Shown piece after piece: positions 45,711 through 55,742 of a stretch of DNA of 64,000 nucleotides. The stretch's first letter is position 1; every line of letters starts with the position of its first letter. Position numbers and translations under genes: made by a program. The stretch comes from Psococerastis gibbosa (lineage: Eukaryota; Arthropoda; Insecta; Psocodea; Psocidae). The notes beneath the pieces are model-generated. The model worked only from the letters and a program-made list of their open reading frames with translations, did not search any database and had not been told where the DNA came from. The stretch spans positions 868,001 to 932,000 of the forward strand of contig OZ020484.1 of the NCBI GenBank assembly GCA_963971405.1, given 5' to 3'.

Positions 45711-46352
45711 GCGTTATACAAATATTTCTACCTTGTAGGCTATGCCTAACGTCCACCATGTTACAAAATTTACAAAAAAATCGTATAGCCTACTGAAAAA
45801 TTAATAACAGTAATTTTCTGCCAGCCAGAAAGCCGCAACTAATCGCCAATTCATGAACAAACGTATTACCCCAAAATTATTAAATATTACTATTACTCAA
45901 GCCTAAAATTACTTATAAACAGTGCCTGCAAGGTGAAATTATAAAAGGAAATACTATACCTTACACTGCATACAATCAAAATTTATTGACAAGTGATAAT
46001 TAGATTGCCAAATTTCCATAAAAGTGGCAGCTGTGCCGCCAAATTGGAAGAGTCGCCCCTGAGATTGTCAATGCGAGACCGAAAATTATTTTTGGCCCTT
46101 TTTTGCCCCAAGGCTGGAGATAATATGGCGTGGCTGGTCGGTAATAATTTGCATATTTTTGTTACTAAATGCCAGGTTTTTGCGGTAGGTACCGGTTATA
46201 GGACGTGTCTTCTGCCGGAAGTGTCAGCCATCTTGGAAACGAACTCTTTGAATTTCCCTGCATATTTGCTAACGTTTTCCAATACTTGGCTGGCCACAAC
46301 GAAATTTGGAACCGTGTTTAACGATTAATGTTCTACTACTGCTGCTGAAAGA
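45711..46352. other. No firm feature
   Basis: Plus frame 45993-46328 (111 codons) is not recognised. The minus strand at about 46235-46330 reads a protein-like stretch including VLENVSKYAGKFKEF and an in-frame AAGATGGCTGAC, then stops. No family recognised. Confidence 0.3.
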
Positions 46353-46790
46353 ATGACTTCAAACTTGATGTTGATGAAAGTATTTTTAGAAGGTTCACTG
46401 ACGAACCAACTAATGACAATGTTAAGCCCAAACAGTAATCTAGTGAGAATGACAAGTCTTTAGTGACAAACATATTTACAGGTTACTAATTGGTTGGACT
46501 AATTGATTTAAGATTAGTGAGAGATAATGCAAAACGACTGAATCGCTGAAGGAGATAAAAACTGTCCTTGAATCTTGCCAAGGTGCTGAAACAAAATATA
46601 TTAATATTGAGGCGTATGCTAGAATGCGCAGGGAAGCTCCCTGGGGTGAGAAAAAGGAAAGGAAATTTGCTTGGATATACAATGTACGGGATATACCAAC
46701 AATGTTGCATATAGAGAGATTAGCTGATGACGTCATGTCGAACCATTGAATATAAAAGAAATGTTAGAGGTGCAGAGTACCAATTTAACT
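46353..46790 (+). pseudogene. Decayed coding region, family unknown
   Basis: From 46353 one frame reads acidic, protein-like sequence (NDFKLDVDESIFRRFTDEP), crosses two TAA codons and continues LVGLIDLRLVRDNAKRLN. After a frameshift near 46540 it runs without a stop to the TGA ending at 46749: LKEIKTVLESCQGAETKY, INIEAYARMRREAPWG, EKKERKFAWIYNVRDIPTML, HIERLADDVMSNH. Composition is balanced and rich in charged residues, unlike the Ser/Leu/Phe/Cys-rich accidental frames nearby. It lacks a start codon and has internal stops, so it is broken. I cannot name the family. A transposon-encoded protein or a host pseudogene are both possible. Confidence 0.5.
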
Positions 46791-47039
46791 TTGTAGATAA
46801 TTATAGCCTGTAAACAGACAGGAGAATTAGAGAGCTCACAAGAAGCCCAAATAGACTGTGGTAACTGTATCCTTCACGAAAGCTAGTATGTGCTAGTGAC
46901 CAAACGTTAGTAACTAACATGAAAACTTGCTAAAAATCGATAGTATCATGAAACATAACTTGATAACTTACGTACATGTTGTATATTATGCTATATATAT
47001 CTTATTTCAATGATACATGAAATGAAACATAATGAAAAA

Positions 47040-47130
47040 TAAACTTTACAGGGTGAGACCGCAACCCTACGTCGAGCAGCCAACAGAAATGAACAGAGAC
47101 TGCCAGTAACTATAACAAACCCAGTGTAGG
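47040..47130 (+). other. Possible terminal exon or coding fragment
   Basis: After AAACTTTACAG (an acceptor-like AG ending at 47050) comes GETATLRRAANRNEQRLPVT in one frame, then ITNPV and TAG. The stretch is short but protein-like. Whether it belongs with the broken frame at 46353-46790 is unknown. Confidence 0.2.
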
Positions 47131-47499
47131 AAAATACTAAAATAGATATATATAATATATAATATATATCAAAGTATTTTTATTAATAAATAGAAATAAT
47201 AATAAAAGATAGAAAGAAATTAATTTATTTTAAACCGAATGTGATATTTGGAGGTTGGTTAATTGTACTAAACAAATATGGCGGCAAGTAAATTTGGTTA
47301 ACTAAATAACAAAAATCAAATAACTAATTAAAAATATTAAAAATAACTACACTGGGCCAGAATTCAGGTATCCAGTATACTGGATACCCTCGTAAGAGGG
47401 TAGGGTACACGCTACAGTTGGCAGGGGAACATGGGACATGAAACCGCACCGAGACTATACCAGTCAATGTGCGGGTCACCTCCGAGTTGTGACTTTGCT
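47131..47499. other. AT-rich, no gene seen
   Basis: TA-rich tract at 47147-47170; otherwise no recognised feature. AATATGGCGGCAAG occurs at 47275. Confidence 0.35.
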
Positions 47500-47668
47500 A
47501 TATTCCCCAAGAGAACTGTAAAGCCGTCTCATGCACTTAACTGAGCAGGGCTGTTTTATATGCCCTCCGCCCAAAAATGCAGCCAGTGGGTGACTCGAAC
47601 CAACAAAGTCTCGGGTAAAAGTCAGAGAGTCCAGTCCGTACGACTGTAATCTACATACCCTGACAATC
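47500..47668 (-). mobile_element. SINE-A, diverged copy
   Basis: TGACTCGAACCAACAAAGTC, GTCAGAGAGTCCAGTCCGTA and ATGCCCTCCGCCCAAAAATG keep the SINE-A order with small indels. B box GGTTCGAGTCA on the minus strand. One of the oldest-looking SINE-A copies here. Confidence 0.75.
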
Positions 47669-47939
47669 CATTAGCTTCAACAGCTGATGTCTATGACTAT
47701 GCACAGCCTTCCCCAATTCCTGCCGTGAACTGACGGAATTAGTGCCATGCAGTGCAGCCAACTTGAAGCAAACCAGCTCTTATTCCGCCGGTTTGAGCCT
47801 ATGTCATGTGAAATAGCACTTACCGCGCTTGTAAATAAACAAAAGTTGTCGGCTGCTACAGACAGAAGAGAAGCAGACATGCACACATAGCGTCTTCATT
47901 GACAAGCCTAAATTAACCTTAATGAGTACGGAACATTAG

Positions 47940-48135
47940 AGACTCGTACCCGAATTTTGGGAAGTCATGCCTACGCCTGTTACATTGTGTCTATGACAAG
48001 TTTGTCTCAGCTTGTCCATTACCACTTCTATCCGGTGTTGAGATTATGTCAATGGCCAAAAACGCATAAGGAAACAAGATAAATAATTTCCGATAAATTC
48101 ATGGGGTCGTTGGCATTGGGAAAGGGACCAGAAGT
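47940..48135 (+). repeat. Family C repeat, copy 4
   Basis: GAGACTCGTACCCGAA, GTTTGTCTCAGCTTGTCCAT, AACGCATAAGGAAACAAG, CATGGGGTCGTTGGCATTGG, then AAAGGGACC. Same order as copy 3. Confidence 0.8.
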
Positions 48136-48604
48136 AGTTGGCATACAGTATGAAATTGCAGTGTCTTGTTAAATGTTAGAAACTCAATGAAGTGTTAACA
48201 ATAGTTTTGTGAAGATATTTCAGCTAAATGTGTCTCATTGAGCCCTTTGGGTGTCTGTGTGGTTTATCTTATTCTTATCTACGCCTATATATTTTCCAAG
48301 CTAGAGTCTCTGCTAACATAGTCTTAATATCTTTCGCAAAACTGATATGAATATTGAATAAATAAAACAATGAGAAATTGACAGAAAATACTGAAAATCA
48401 GCTCACTCCCCACGCCATCCATAAGACCATAACTTTGGCCAATCATTACTATTAACAGCGACAGACATCAAAATATAGAGGTTGTAAAGCGTAATCGCGG
48501 AAATCAATGATAACTCGAAATTTCCTATGAAATTCGACTTTGTACGTTGTCGTGATTTACAATATATTATGTTAATATTACAGGATTCGTTGAAAAAAAC
48601 GCCA
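48136..48604. other. No recognised feature
   Basis: AT-rich; nothing found. Confidence 0.35.
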
Positions 48605-48905
48605 TGATAACAACCAAATGAGGTGTAGGCCTCAGGCCTGGTAGAGAATCCTCTTCCCTGACCGCGGCTCTATTTTCTTTTATATTATTATTATTATTAT
48701 TGTTAATGTTGTTGTCAGCAACATGGGCTCCAGGTGCGTTTTTTCCACAAATGTGGGTGAGACACACATCAGGGTTGGGTTGACCCAGACCAGGTGGGAA
48801 ATTTTTCCTTTTTATACGTGTGGGATCTCGAGCATCATAATCTATAGTAGTTCTCACTGGACCAATCCTGACACTGGTTAGTCTCTTAACAAAGTTGAGC
48901 AAGAA
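48605..48905 (-). mobile_element. SINE-E, near full length
   Basis: On the minus strand the head reads TGGTCCAGTGAGAAC (A-box-like) and GATGCTCGAGATCCC (B-box-like). Then come TTTCCCACCTGGTCTGGGT, CCCATGTTGCTGAC and a tail with AGAGGATTCTCTACCAGGCC. The plus-strand TTATTATTATTATTATTGTT at 48683-48702 is an internal microsatellite. Matches 50515-50720. Confidence 0.65.
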
Positions 48906-49636
48906 GTTGTATGATTTGGACTGCAAGTTTTAAATATGTAATATGGTACTATTTGAGTGAAGTCTTTGAGCAGTTGTAAAATTATGTAAAAACAATTTGT
49001 TTTTGCCCCACTTACTTTACGACTTCGAAGAAAAATAAAATAAAATAAATGTAAACAAGCTCAGTAATCTGTTTCTTCTGATTAAAACATAAAACAAATC
49101 TGTTCACTTTTAATACCTTGATTGTTTATTGCCTAAGAAATATTCTGTTTTGAAATAAAAAATTGAAGCAAAGTGGTATGGGGTATAAAACTGTCATAGT
49201 GCGCGTTTTTTTATTGAATTCCTTCCCAGGCTGTAAAAATTAAAATATGGAGGGCTCGGAATTGTATAATAATTTATATTTATGTAGAAAAGTAGTTGAC
49301 AAGATGCAATTTGTGATCTAATCAACTCCAACGCTTCTGTCGTCTGTTCGAAATTGCAGTTGCAGTTTTATGGCCAAGTGCATGACTCTATGGCCAATAG
49401 CAGTTGTGCGCATTAACTATTGCTAGGCCCATATTTTACTACAGTAGTCTATAGTACCTATCAATTTTATTATATAATTGTTTTTTATTCGGACAATATT
49501 GTGATGAAATATCAAATATTATCCAAATGGAAAAACACTTTTCTTATCAAAGGTCTAAAACGTTTGAAAAAGTCATACTTGGGAAAATTTTCAAAACAAA
49601 GAAAACATTGATTGCTATAGTTCCCTTAGGTAGTTT
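48906..49636. other. No recognised feature
   Basis: AT-rich; short Lys-rich frame at 49420-49611 without a motif. Confidence 0.35.
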
Positions 49637-49835
49637 TTAATTTTTGAATTGAGAGGGCCAGTACAAAATGGCTAATCTCCAATATATGAAATAAAGCCCC
49701 TGACTATGTAGAAGGCGCTTACATAGTATCTTTTTTTGATGCCTCTTCAATCGAGGATTGGCGATCATCATGGCAATTCGGACTTTGATGAGGGAAGTCG
49801 TGCTCTTGCCAAACCACTGCCTCAAGTTTTTCAAG
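49637..49835 (-). pseudogene. LINE C-terminal relic (WFG...IAMMIAN)
   Basis: The minus strand reads KNLRQWFGKSTTSL then IKVRIAMMIANPRLKRH. It matches the C-terminus of a non-LTR group whose proteins end NLRxWFGxxxxxLFRxAxxKVRIAMMIANLR. The middle FRAA-like segment is deleted. Shares TTGCCATGATGATCGCCAAT with the relic at 29735-29830. Confidence 0.65.
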
Positions 49836-50514
49836 CAGGATGTTGTTCTTCTGCCGGGAGCCCCCAGTCCTTCTATTCACATATACCGTAGATCTATTAT
49901 TAGCCAGTACCAATTTTCTATACGGTGAACAATAGGCCGACAATAGTTCCTTAACATCCACAGTTAAACCTTTAAAAAAAATTCTCGACCCTCGTTATAA
50001 ATTATTTATCATAATAAAGTCCATTTTTATCGAAGGAGCAACAAAAAAGAAGGGGTTCCCTTCGAGTGACACACAAATTTGAGATAGCCGCGATGTATAT
50101 AATTAGAATTAGGATAACTAAAGAAACATGCTATTTGTCAAGTAGAGGGTCATTATAATTTATTAAAGGCTGTTCCCCATAACATGGGATAGGTTTTTTT
50201 ACTTCTTTAGTCGCGTTTTAATGGAATGTCACTCGAGATGTTTTCAGATAGAATTTTGTACTGTTGAGACCAAAGGAGAACGTTTTATTGTGATAGTAAA
50301 GCAGAGCAAAAGGGTGAGAAGTTTGATTATGAAACTTAACTTAGTTATCTTACCTTACCTTAAATCCCACTGTCTGCTTGCCCATTGACTGCTCCATCAT
50401 ATACAGGATAAGTTAAATATAAGTGGTTATATTCTAGTGATAAGAAAAACAGTGGTACAATAATTATGTTTTGCCCAGTTTGCTTCTATATACCTCTCAA
50501 TTAGGTCTTTAAGG
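49836..50514. other. No recognised feature
   Basis: The left part may be further LINE sequence on the minus strand (frame 49719-49961), but it has no motif beyond the terminal one. Confidence 0.3.
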
Positions 50515-50720
50515 GTAATTTAGTCCAGTTGGTAAAAAGCTAGACTATGAAATGGAAGGTCAGGGTTCGAGACTCAAAGTCTCATAAAGACAGATTTTTC
50601 ACCTGGACTGGGCTACCCAACGCGAATTGGAAACTTATCTTCATCGGTAGGGGAAACACACGGCTTCCGGGCATGTTGCTGTTCCCTATAGAGGCGATCC
50701 TCTATCCTCTAAAATTAGAT
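50515..50720 (+). mobile_element. SINE-E, complete head
   Basis: A box TTAGTCCAGTTGG (50520-50532) and B box GGGTTCGAGACTC (50564-50576) form a clear polymerase III promoter. The body has TTTTTCACCTGGACTGGGCT, ATCTTCATCGGTAGGGGAAA and CGGCTTCCGGGCATGTTGCT, then GATCCTCTATCCTCT. It is tRNA-like but not a plausible tRNA gene, because the stems do not pair. Confidence 0.75.
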
Positions 50721-51261
50721 TGTCGTGTTAAGCGGTGGAATAGGATGCAGGGATGTGGTCATTTCAAAGCATTGGGCGAATTCACATGAGACTCCAGCCG
50801 GAAAGTAAGAATTCAGGTTGACCGTGGCAAGAGCGCCCGAGGAAAAAACCCATCACGGCCAGTAAAGTTTAAAAACATCATCACAAAAACAACACCACCA
50901 TCAAAGACTTTTTAATTTTCACCTGTTTTTTTGAAAAATGAACGAAATTTGTCAAACCCTACGTTGATGATGGCCGCTCGGCCTGCGCGCCCTAGGCACA
51001 GGTCCCTGATTTGTTTTTAATTGACACATTATTACTGTAATTATCAATACGCAAATTTATTCATCTTAGCATGTTAATCATGAGTTGCGACTTAAGTTTC
51101 CTGCGCTGGCTTAAGTCCTAATTAAAAGTTGCAGATGGCATCTATACTTGCAAATTTATATTCAAATATATTGTCTGTCTGGCAGTTTCCCCCCCCCCCC
51201 CCCCTTGTTTTATACTTTTGCCCTATTCCATTGATAGGGGAAAAACTTCACTCTCGGCCCG
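50721..51261. other. No recognised feature; C homopolymer
   Basis: A run of about 17 C at 51188-51204. No gene or repeat recognised. Confidence 0.35.
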
Positions 51262-51312
51262 ATTAAAGAAAGAGGAAAGAAATAAGAAAGAAAATTGCCT
51301 CTATTTTCCATT
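51262..51312 (-). mobile_element. LINE 3' tail fragment
   Basis: AAGAAAATTGCCTCTATTTT and CCATTTGTGCGAA match 59596-59633, the 3' end of the minus-strand LINE there. Confidence 0.55.
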
Positions 51313-52435
51313 TGTGCGAAATCTGGGTCTTTCGGCAAACTCTTACAATTAACCCGTTTTTACAACGGTTTGTTTTGGTGGAGGTACCCCTGAGGCAATG
51401 ATGTGCCTTTTAAAATCTGTCTTCTTCTGTAGCAATTTCTGAAATGTCTGACTTTTGGGTCGCCTTTTGATCAAAGTCACTCAATGTATAAATGTAATCT
51501 TGTTTGCACCCTGTGTAATAAGATGTTCGTAATTATAATTCTTTTTCCATCTTAATTGCATGATTGCCTAACTACCTTACAGTCTTTGATCACAGTCCAC
51601 TGCCTTCTTTAGTTGAACAACCTCCATCTCTCTGCAAGAACCCGTGCGGTAAGTTTCATCTGCTGCACAACATATCTAGAATAGAACTACGTCACACGAT
51701 TCAAGAAATATTTTTGGCACCCTCGAATGTCCCACCTGTACTATTTAGAGCTCTCCCATAACTGTTCACTAACCGCCAGATCTTCTAAGACATCCAACTA
51801 CTGATTCTCCTTCTCTCGAATCTTTTTTGGGCACTAATGCATTACTTACTCTCTCCACACGGGCTTCGACTTCAGATTGGTACAGTACTTTTAACGTTCC
51901 ATCCCCCTCCCAGAATTTGAATCTATTAAGCAACTACTGAAATAAGTGTCTAATGCAGTATAATGGTTACTTGAGCCGTTCAGAGTTCACTGCTAATGAA
52001 ACCAATTTGTCGGGCTATGGTTTTTTGCTCTCTTTATCCCGACCAGCGATGTAAAGTGTGATGCATACTGCAACTACAATGGTCCAGTCACCTCATATTT
52101 CAACTTCACTGCCAACTAATTGCTCATTTTTCATTTTTCATTGTTTTGTTTGCTTTAATTGTTTTACTTCTAAATGGCAGTGATTTGTGTAGGAAATGTA
52201 TTGTTTTATTTATTAAATTTTTTATTTTTAAAATAGGATTTACTACTATAGATCGTTACTAACGGTTTACACTAATGCATTACAGAGCGTTTTTTGTATT
52301 TTTCTTTTCATTGAAACGTTTGGCAAAAAAATTAGAATGCACGCAATAAGCAAATGATATACGCAAACAAACTCGGTTTTGAAAAATCAATATCATAATC
52401 AAAATTGCGAAGGCTCGACAACCCGTTGTGAGTCT
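51313..52435. other. No recognised feature
   Basis: Frame 51564-51761 (65 codons) without a motif. AT-rich. Confidence 0.35.
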
Positions 52436-52478
52436 AGGCCTACGCACTGGTAGAGAATCCTCTCCCGTGACAACTCGT
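52436..52478 (-). mobile_element. SINE-E tail fragment
   Basis: GGTAGAGAATCCTCTCCCGT matches GGTAGAGAATCCTCTTCCCT at 48640 in the tail of the minus-strand SINE-E. Confidence 0.4.
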
Positions 52479-52644
52479 TAACTCGATCTCGATATTCAGT
52501 ATATTTCCAGATTAAAGTAATGCATTATACAACATCTATTTCTGACTATAAAATAATGTTTCAATATACTGTATATCTACAGTATACATAGCGTACATAC
52601 AGTATATAAATAAAATAGAAAAAGTGGGTGTGTGTACTTATGTA

Positions 52645-52690
52645 TCAGAGTCTGATGATGGATTTTATCCGAAACCGGTCCTATAAAAGT
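52645..52690 (+). other. Hammerhead-like hairpin motif
   Basis: CTGATGA (52652-52658), then T, hairpin GGAT-TTT-ATCC, then GAAACCGGTC. The outer flanks TACTTATGTA and TATAAAAGTA can pair as a stem I-like helix, at 9 of 10 positions. One extra base follows CTGATGA, and the junction next to the core is unpaired, so activity is unproven. Confidence 0.35.
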
Positions 52691-52897
52691 ATTTTACTGT
52701 GGATCATTGCGTTCTTCTTCCTCTACTCATGATGTTCTCCAAGTTCCACGAAGTCACCAAGGAAACTCTCACAAGGATAGTACTTATGTACGCGTGTGAG
52801 AAGTTATAATTCTTTGGCATCATTAAAAACTAGTTTTTAATTGCACACAAATAGTTAATTACAATAAAATAATAAAATTTTGTAAATATTAAATAAC

Positions 52898-53082
52898 TCT
52901 TCTTCTTCTTCTTCTTCTTCTTCTTCTTCTTCTTCTTCTTCTTCTTCTTCTTCTTCTTCTTCTTCTTCTTCTTCTTCTTCTTCTTCTTCTTCTTCTTCTT
53001 CTTCTTCTTCTTCTTCTTCTTCTTCTTCTTCTTCTTCTTCTTCTTCTTCTTCTTCTTCTTCTTCTTCTTCTTCTTCTTCTTT
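52898..53082. repeat. (CTT)n microsatellite, about 185 bp
   Basis: About 61 uninterrupted CTT units. On the minus strand it is (GAA)n beginning immediately after TGGAGCGTCGTACAAAAA, the end of the LINE relic at 53083-53200. It has probably expanded from the LINE's GAA-rich tail. The poly-Glu and poly-Arg translations across it are artefacts. Confidence 0.95.
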
Positions 53083-53200
53083 TTTTGTACGACGCTCCAC
53101 CATCTACCTTAGCTGCAACCACGTGATTGAGGCACATGTGTTCCGACCCCTCCTTCTCCAGTTCCCTATGTTTACCTCGTGGATGACTTCACTGAAGTCA
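53083..53200 (-). pseudogene. LINE C-terminal relic with (GAA)n tail
   Basis: Minus-strand DNA GATGGTGGAGCGTCGTACAA is identical to the relic at 55120-55290. There it encodes the WWSVVQN start of the last LINE motif. Upstream translation includes GNWRRRGRN. After the shared word the sequence passes directly into the GAA tract. Confidence 0.65.
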
Positions 53201-53825
53201 ACCCGTCCACCTCTTCTTCTGTCCTCCAAATTTTTTATGCTGAATGGATCTTTTTTATTCTTAAGAAAAACAAACTGCGGACAAACAAACAAATTGCTAA
53301 GTTTTATATTTTATAAAAAATAGCTCATGCAGACGTTGGCAGGTACATTTCGGTAAGTACAATGGTATAAGGGCTGGGCCATATTTCAATTTGGTTGCCG
53401 AACTAATTGCCCCCTCCTACGCATTTCCTGTTGTGAGGTGGCGGACCATTCCTCTCTGTATTGTTTACTTTTTGATTTATAACAGCAGTCTGTGCATTGT
53501 TTTGGTGAAAATGAGCTTGAGTGATGAGGTGACCAGTGGGCAGTGGCCCTGCGTTGGGGCAATAAAACACCTTAAAAACCTAGAGGATGAAATCTTAATT
53601 AGATTATAATGAATGAATGAGGTAAAAAAATGAGAAAGGGGCCAAAATAACGTAATAAAGCCGCAAAATTCGAGTTGAGATTGAGCGATAAGATCTAATA
53701 TGGTGTTATAAAAAAACCCACTAGGCGGTTAGAGAAATAATTAAAACCGATCAAAATGCTTTCTTCCCGCCTGAATTCAAATAAATCTTGCCTGTTGTTA
53801 CGTTTCATTATGCAACGAACAACTA
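53201..53825. other. No firm gene; one small protein-like frame
   Basis: At 53511-53609 an ATG with context GAAAATGAG opens a 32-residue frame beginning MSLSDEVTSGQWPCVGAIKH and ending ILIRL. Composition is protein-like, but there is no homology I recognise and it could be chance. Confidence 0.25.
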
Positions 53826-54048
53826 ATAAATAAATAAAAAAGGACTTTATGTTCTATTACTAAGCCAACCTAGCGGAGTTAGGGCTATAAAGCTCTCTCA
53901 TACAGTCAAATAGGAAGGCCCTGGACCGCCTGCTTTACATGCCCTCCAAAGCATGACCAGAAAATGTAGGAAGTGTAGGACTTGAACCAACAACCTTTCG
54001 GGTGATAGTCAGAGTCCGTACCACTACTCTACATTTCCTGAAAACTAA
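53826..54048 (-). mobile_element. SINE-A, complete copy
   Basis: Minus strand: ATGTAGAGTAGTGGTACGGA (A box), GGTTCAAGTCC (B box), full body, (AAAT)n-like tail at 53826-53840. ACTAA occurs at both flanks and may be part of a TSD. Confidence 0.87.
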
Positions 54049-54749
54049 CGCAAAATTGTCATAACAATTTATTTATAAAATTATATAATTAGACAATAGG
54101 CCTAAATTAATATACGTCAATACTTACAAAAATGATCTAAACTCTTAAAATTGGCCGTAGTATCGTATTTCCAGTAATAAAAAGTGATTCTCCAAGTAAA
54201 ACATCCATTAATAATGCTTAAAATAAATTCTGTAGTACCTATGCAGGCGCAGACCTGCATGGGATATTATACAGACATGTTACCCTAGGCCTCGTTTAAA
54301 AATAATTATGTCCTGTTTAGAAAAAATGAACTAAATTGGTTTAGCCTAACTTGAGGGCTTCAACCCGATGAATCAAAATAATGGGATAAAACCAATCATC
54401 ATTTCCAATACCTTGCACTCGTTTGAATTGAAAGGGTCTAAGTGAAATTTCTAAGTGAATGGTAATTTTTTTAAATAAAGTGTGGTACCAGTATTGTATG
54501 CCATCATGTAACAACAACAAGCTACTTGACAATATTGTAAAACCTATTTTAATCCATTGCTTGATTTATTTTATGCCAATTAAAATAATTTTTCCCTAAA
54601 AACGTTAAATTAATGGAGAAAATTATTATTTTATGCCCTACTAATAAAGTGTGATGATCAAAAACGGGAGAATGTGACATCATTTGTGACTGCAGAATGT
54701 GACGTCATTTGTAATGCCGGGAGTAGCCGCCAGTTGGGCAGTTTTATCG
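54049..54749. other. No recognised feature
   Basis: AT-rich. GAATGTGACRTCATTTGTRA is repeated twice in tandem (54670-54713), two CRE-like TGACGTCA-type cores. Confidence 0.35.
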
Positions 54750-54970
54750 TCAGTGAAGTCAATGTGACGCCATTTTATTGTCACCCATGTCTACTGGCGT
54801 CTTAGCCCTCGTAATCCACAGTTAAAAACATCAACATTTATTTATATAATTTTTTATAATTACAATTTTTCATGCAAAAACATATTGTAATATTATTGTC
54901 AACGTGTAAGCTACCTTATCTAGCATATTTTTATTATACCTATATTGTTACAACTGCCAAGTAGCCTATT
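54750..54970 (+). repeat. Dispersed repeat, pair with 8365-8590
   Basis: CCACAGTTAAAAACATCAAC, CATGCAAAAACATATTGTA, AAGCTACCTTATCTA and ATATTGTTACAA follow the order of 8440-8565. Unknown family. Confidence 0.55.
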
Positions 54971-55119
54971 ACAGGTACCTATTTAACTCTGTAGGAAGTC
55001 TCTACAGGCAGGAGAATTGGAGAAAGAAAGAAAAATCCATATCTTCCTATCCTTTCTTTTAATTGCGGTGCAAATGTGCAATAATGTGCAAAAACAATGT
55101 GCAAATTATTTCTTCTTTT

Positions 55120-55290
55120 TCTTCTAGCTCTACAGCCCTTGATGGGCTGGCTGTACAACCCTCCTCCAGTCGTCATGGTTTTGTACGACGCTCCACCATC
55201 TACGGACTCTCAAGGTCAGTATCTAATTCATCCTTCCAGCGTTTGCGAGGACGTCCCGCCGGTCATCTTCCTATCATGCTTGCTTTGTAC
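55120..55290 (-). pseudogene. LINE C-terminal relic (GRPRKRW...DDWRRVV)
   Basis: The minus strand reads GRPRKRWKDELDTDLESP. After a frameshift it reads WWSVVQNHDDWRRVVQPAHQ then GL and a stop. This is the textbook end of many non-LTR proteins, GRPRKRWxDxLxxDL...WWxxAQNRDxWRRxVxxA. The 3' flank is GAA-rich (AGAAGAAAAAGAAGAAATAA on the minus strand). Same family as 53083-53200. Confidence 0.85.
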
Positions 55291-55589
55291 ATCTAATTCG
55301 ACAGTCGTCTGACATTAGTGACATTCTTACAACTCTGTCCAATGCACAATATACAAATAATGAATTATTAAAATATTGGGCATACTCATGCTTCCAAATC
55401 AAAACCATTTAGCAAACACGAAATTTGGGACCGTACACCAGTAGGCCTGCGAAAGTCCTGCCAAGCAAGTAAAAAGAATTTGTAACTACCGTCTCGTGCC
55501 CCTTTTTATTGGCGTCGACACTGTCCAAAAACCAATCCGATTTTGCATAGTCCACCTCGGTAACGTGCTGTTAGCGCAGTCTGAACCCG
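55291..55589. other. No recognised feature
   Basis: Nothing recognised between the LINE relic and the foldback element. Confidence 0.35.
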
Positions 55590-55742
55590 AGAGGTTAGCG
55601 CACACACCTTTTTGCTATTAATATACCCCGTGCCGATAGCGCACAACCGGATGGTGGGTTTGATAAGATCAGAATCTGGTTGTGTACTATTATCTTATGG
55701 CTTATTATCAAAACATGGGTGTGCGCTAACCCAACGTCATCC
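55590..55742. mobile_element. Foldback element, about 65-bp arms
   Basis: Left arm starts GGTTAGCGCACACACC, and the right arm ends GGGTGTGCGCTAACC. Inner blocks ATAGCGCACAACCGGAT and ATCTGGTTGTGTACTAT also pair, so nearly the whole 150 bp can fold. No duplicated flank seen. Confidence 0.75.

Noticed and set aside
46729..46745. CTGATGACGTCATGTCGAACC as a hammerhead-like motif
   Set aside because: It has GAAC instead of GAAA and lies inside the broken coding region.
50515..50590. Candidate tRNA gene
   Set aside because: A and B boxes are present, but acceptor and anticodon stems do not pair and the sequence continues into a SINE body.
52855..53137. Poly-Glu and poly-Arg open frames of 82 codons
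   Set aside because: They are translations of the (CTT)n/(GAA)n tract, with overlapping frames over the same repeat and no gene context.
54670..54713. TGACGTCA-like sites as functional promoter elements
   Set aside because: Two tandem CRE-like words alone, without a gene or start site nearby, do not support a promoter call.
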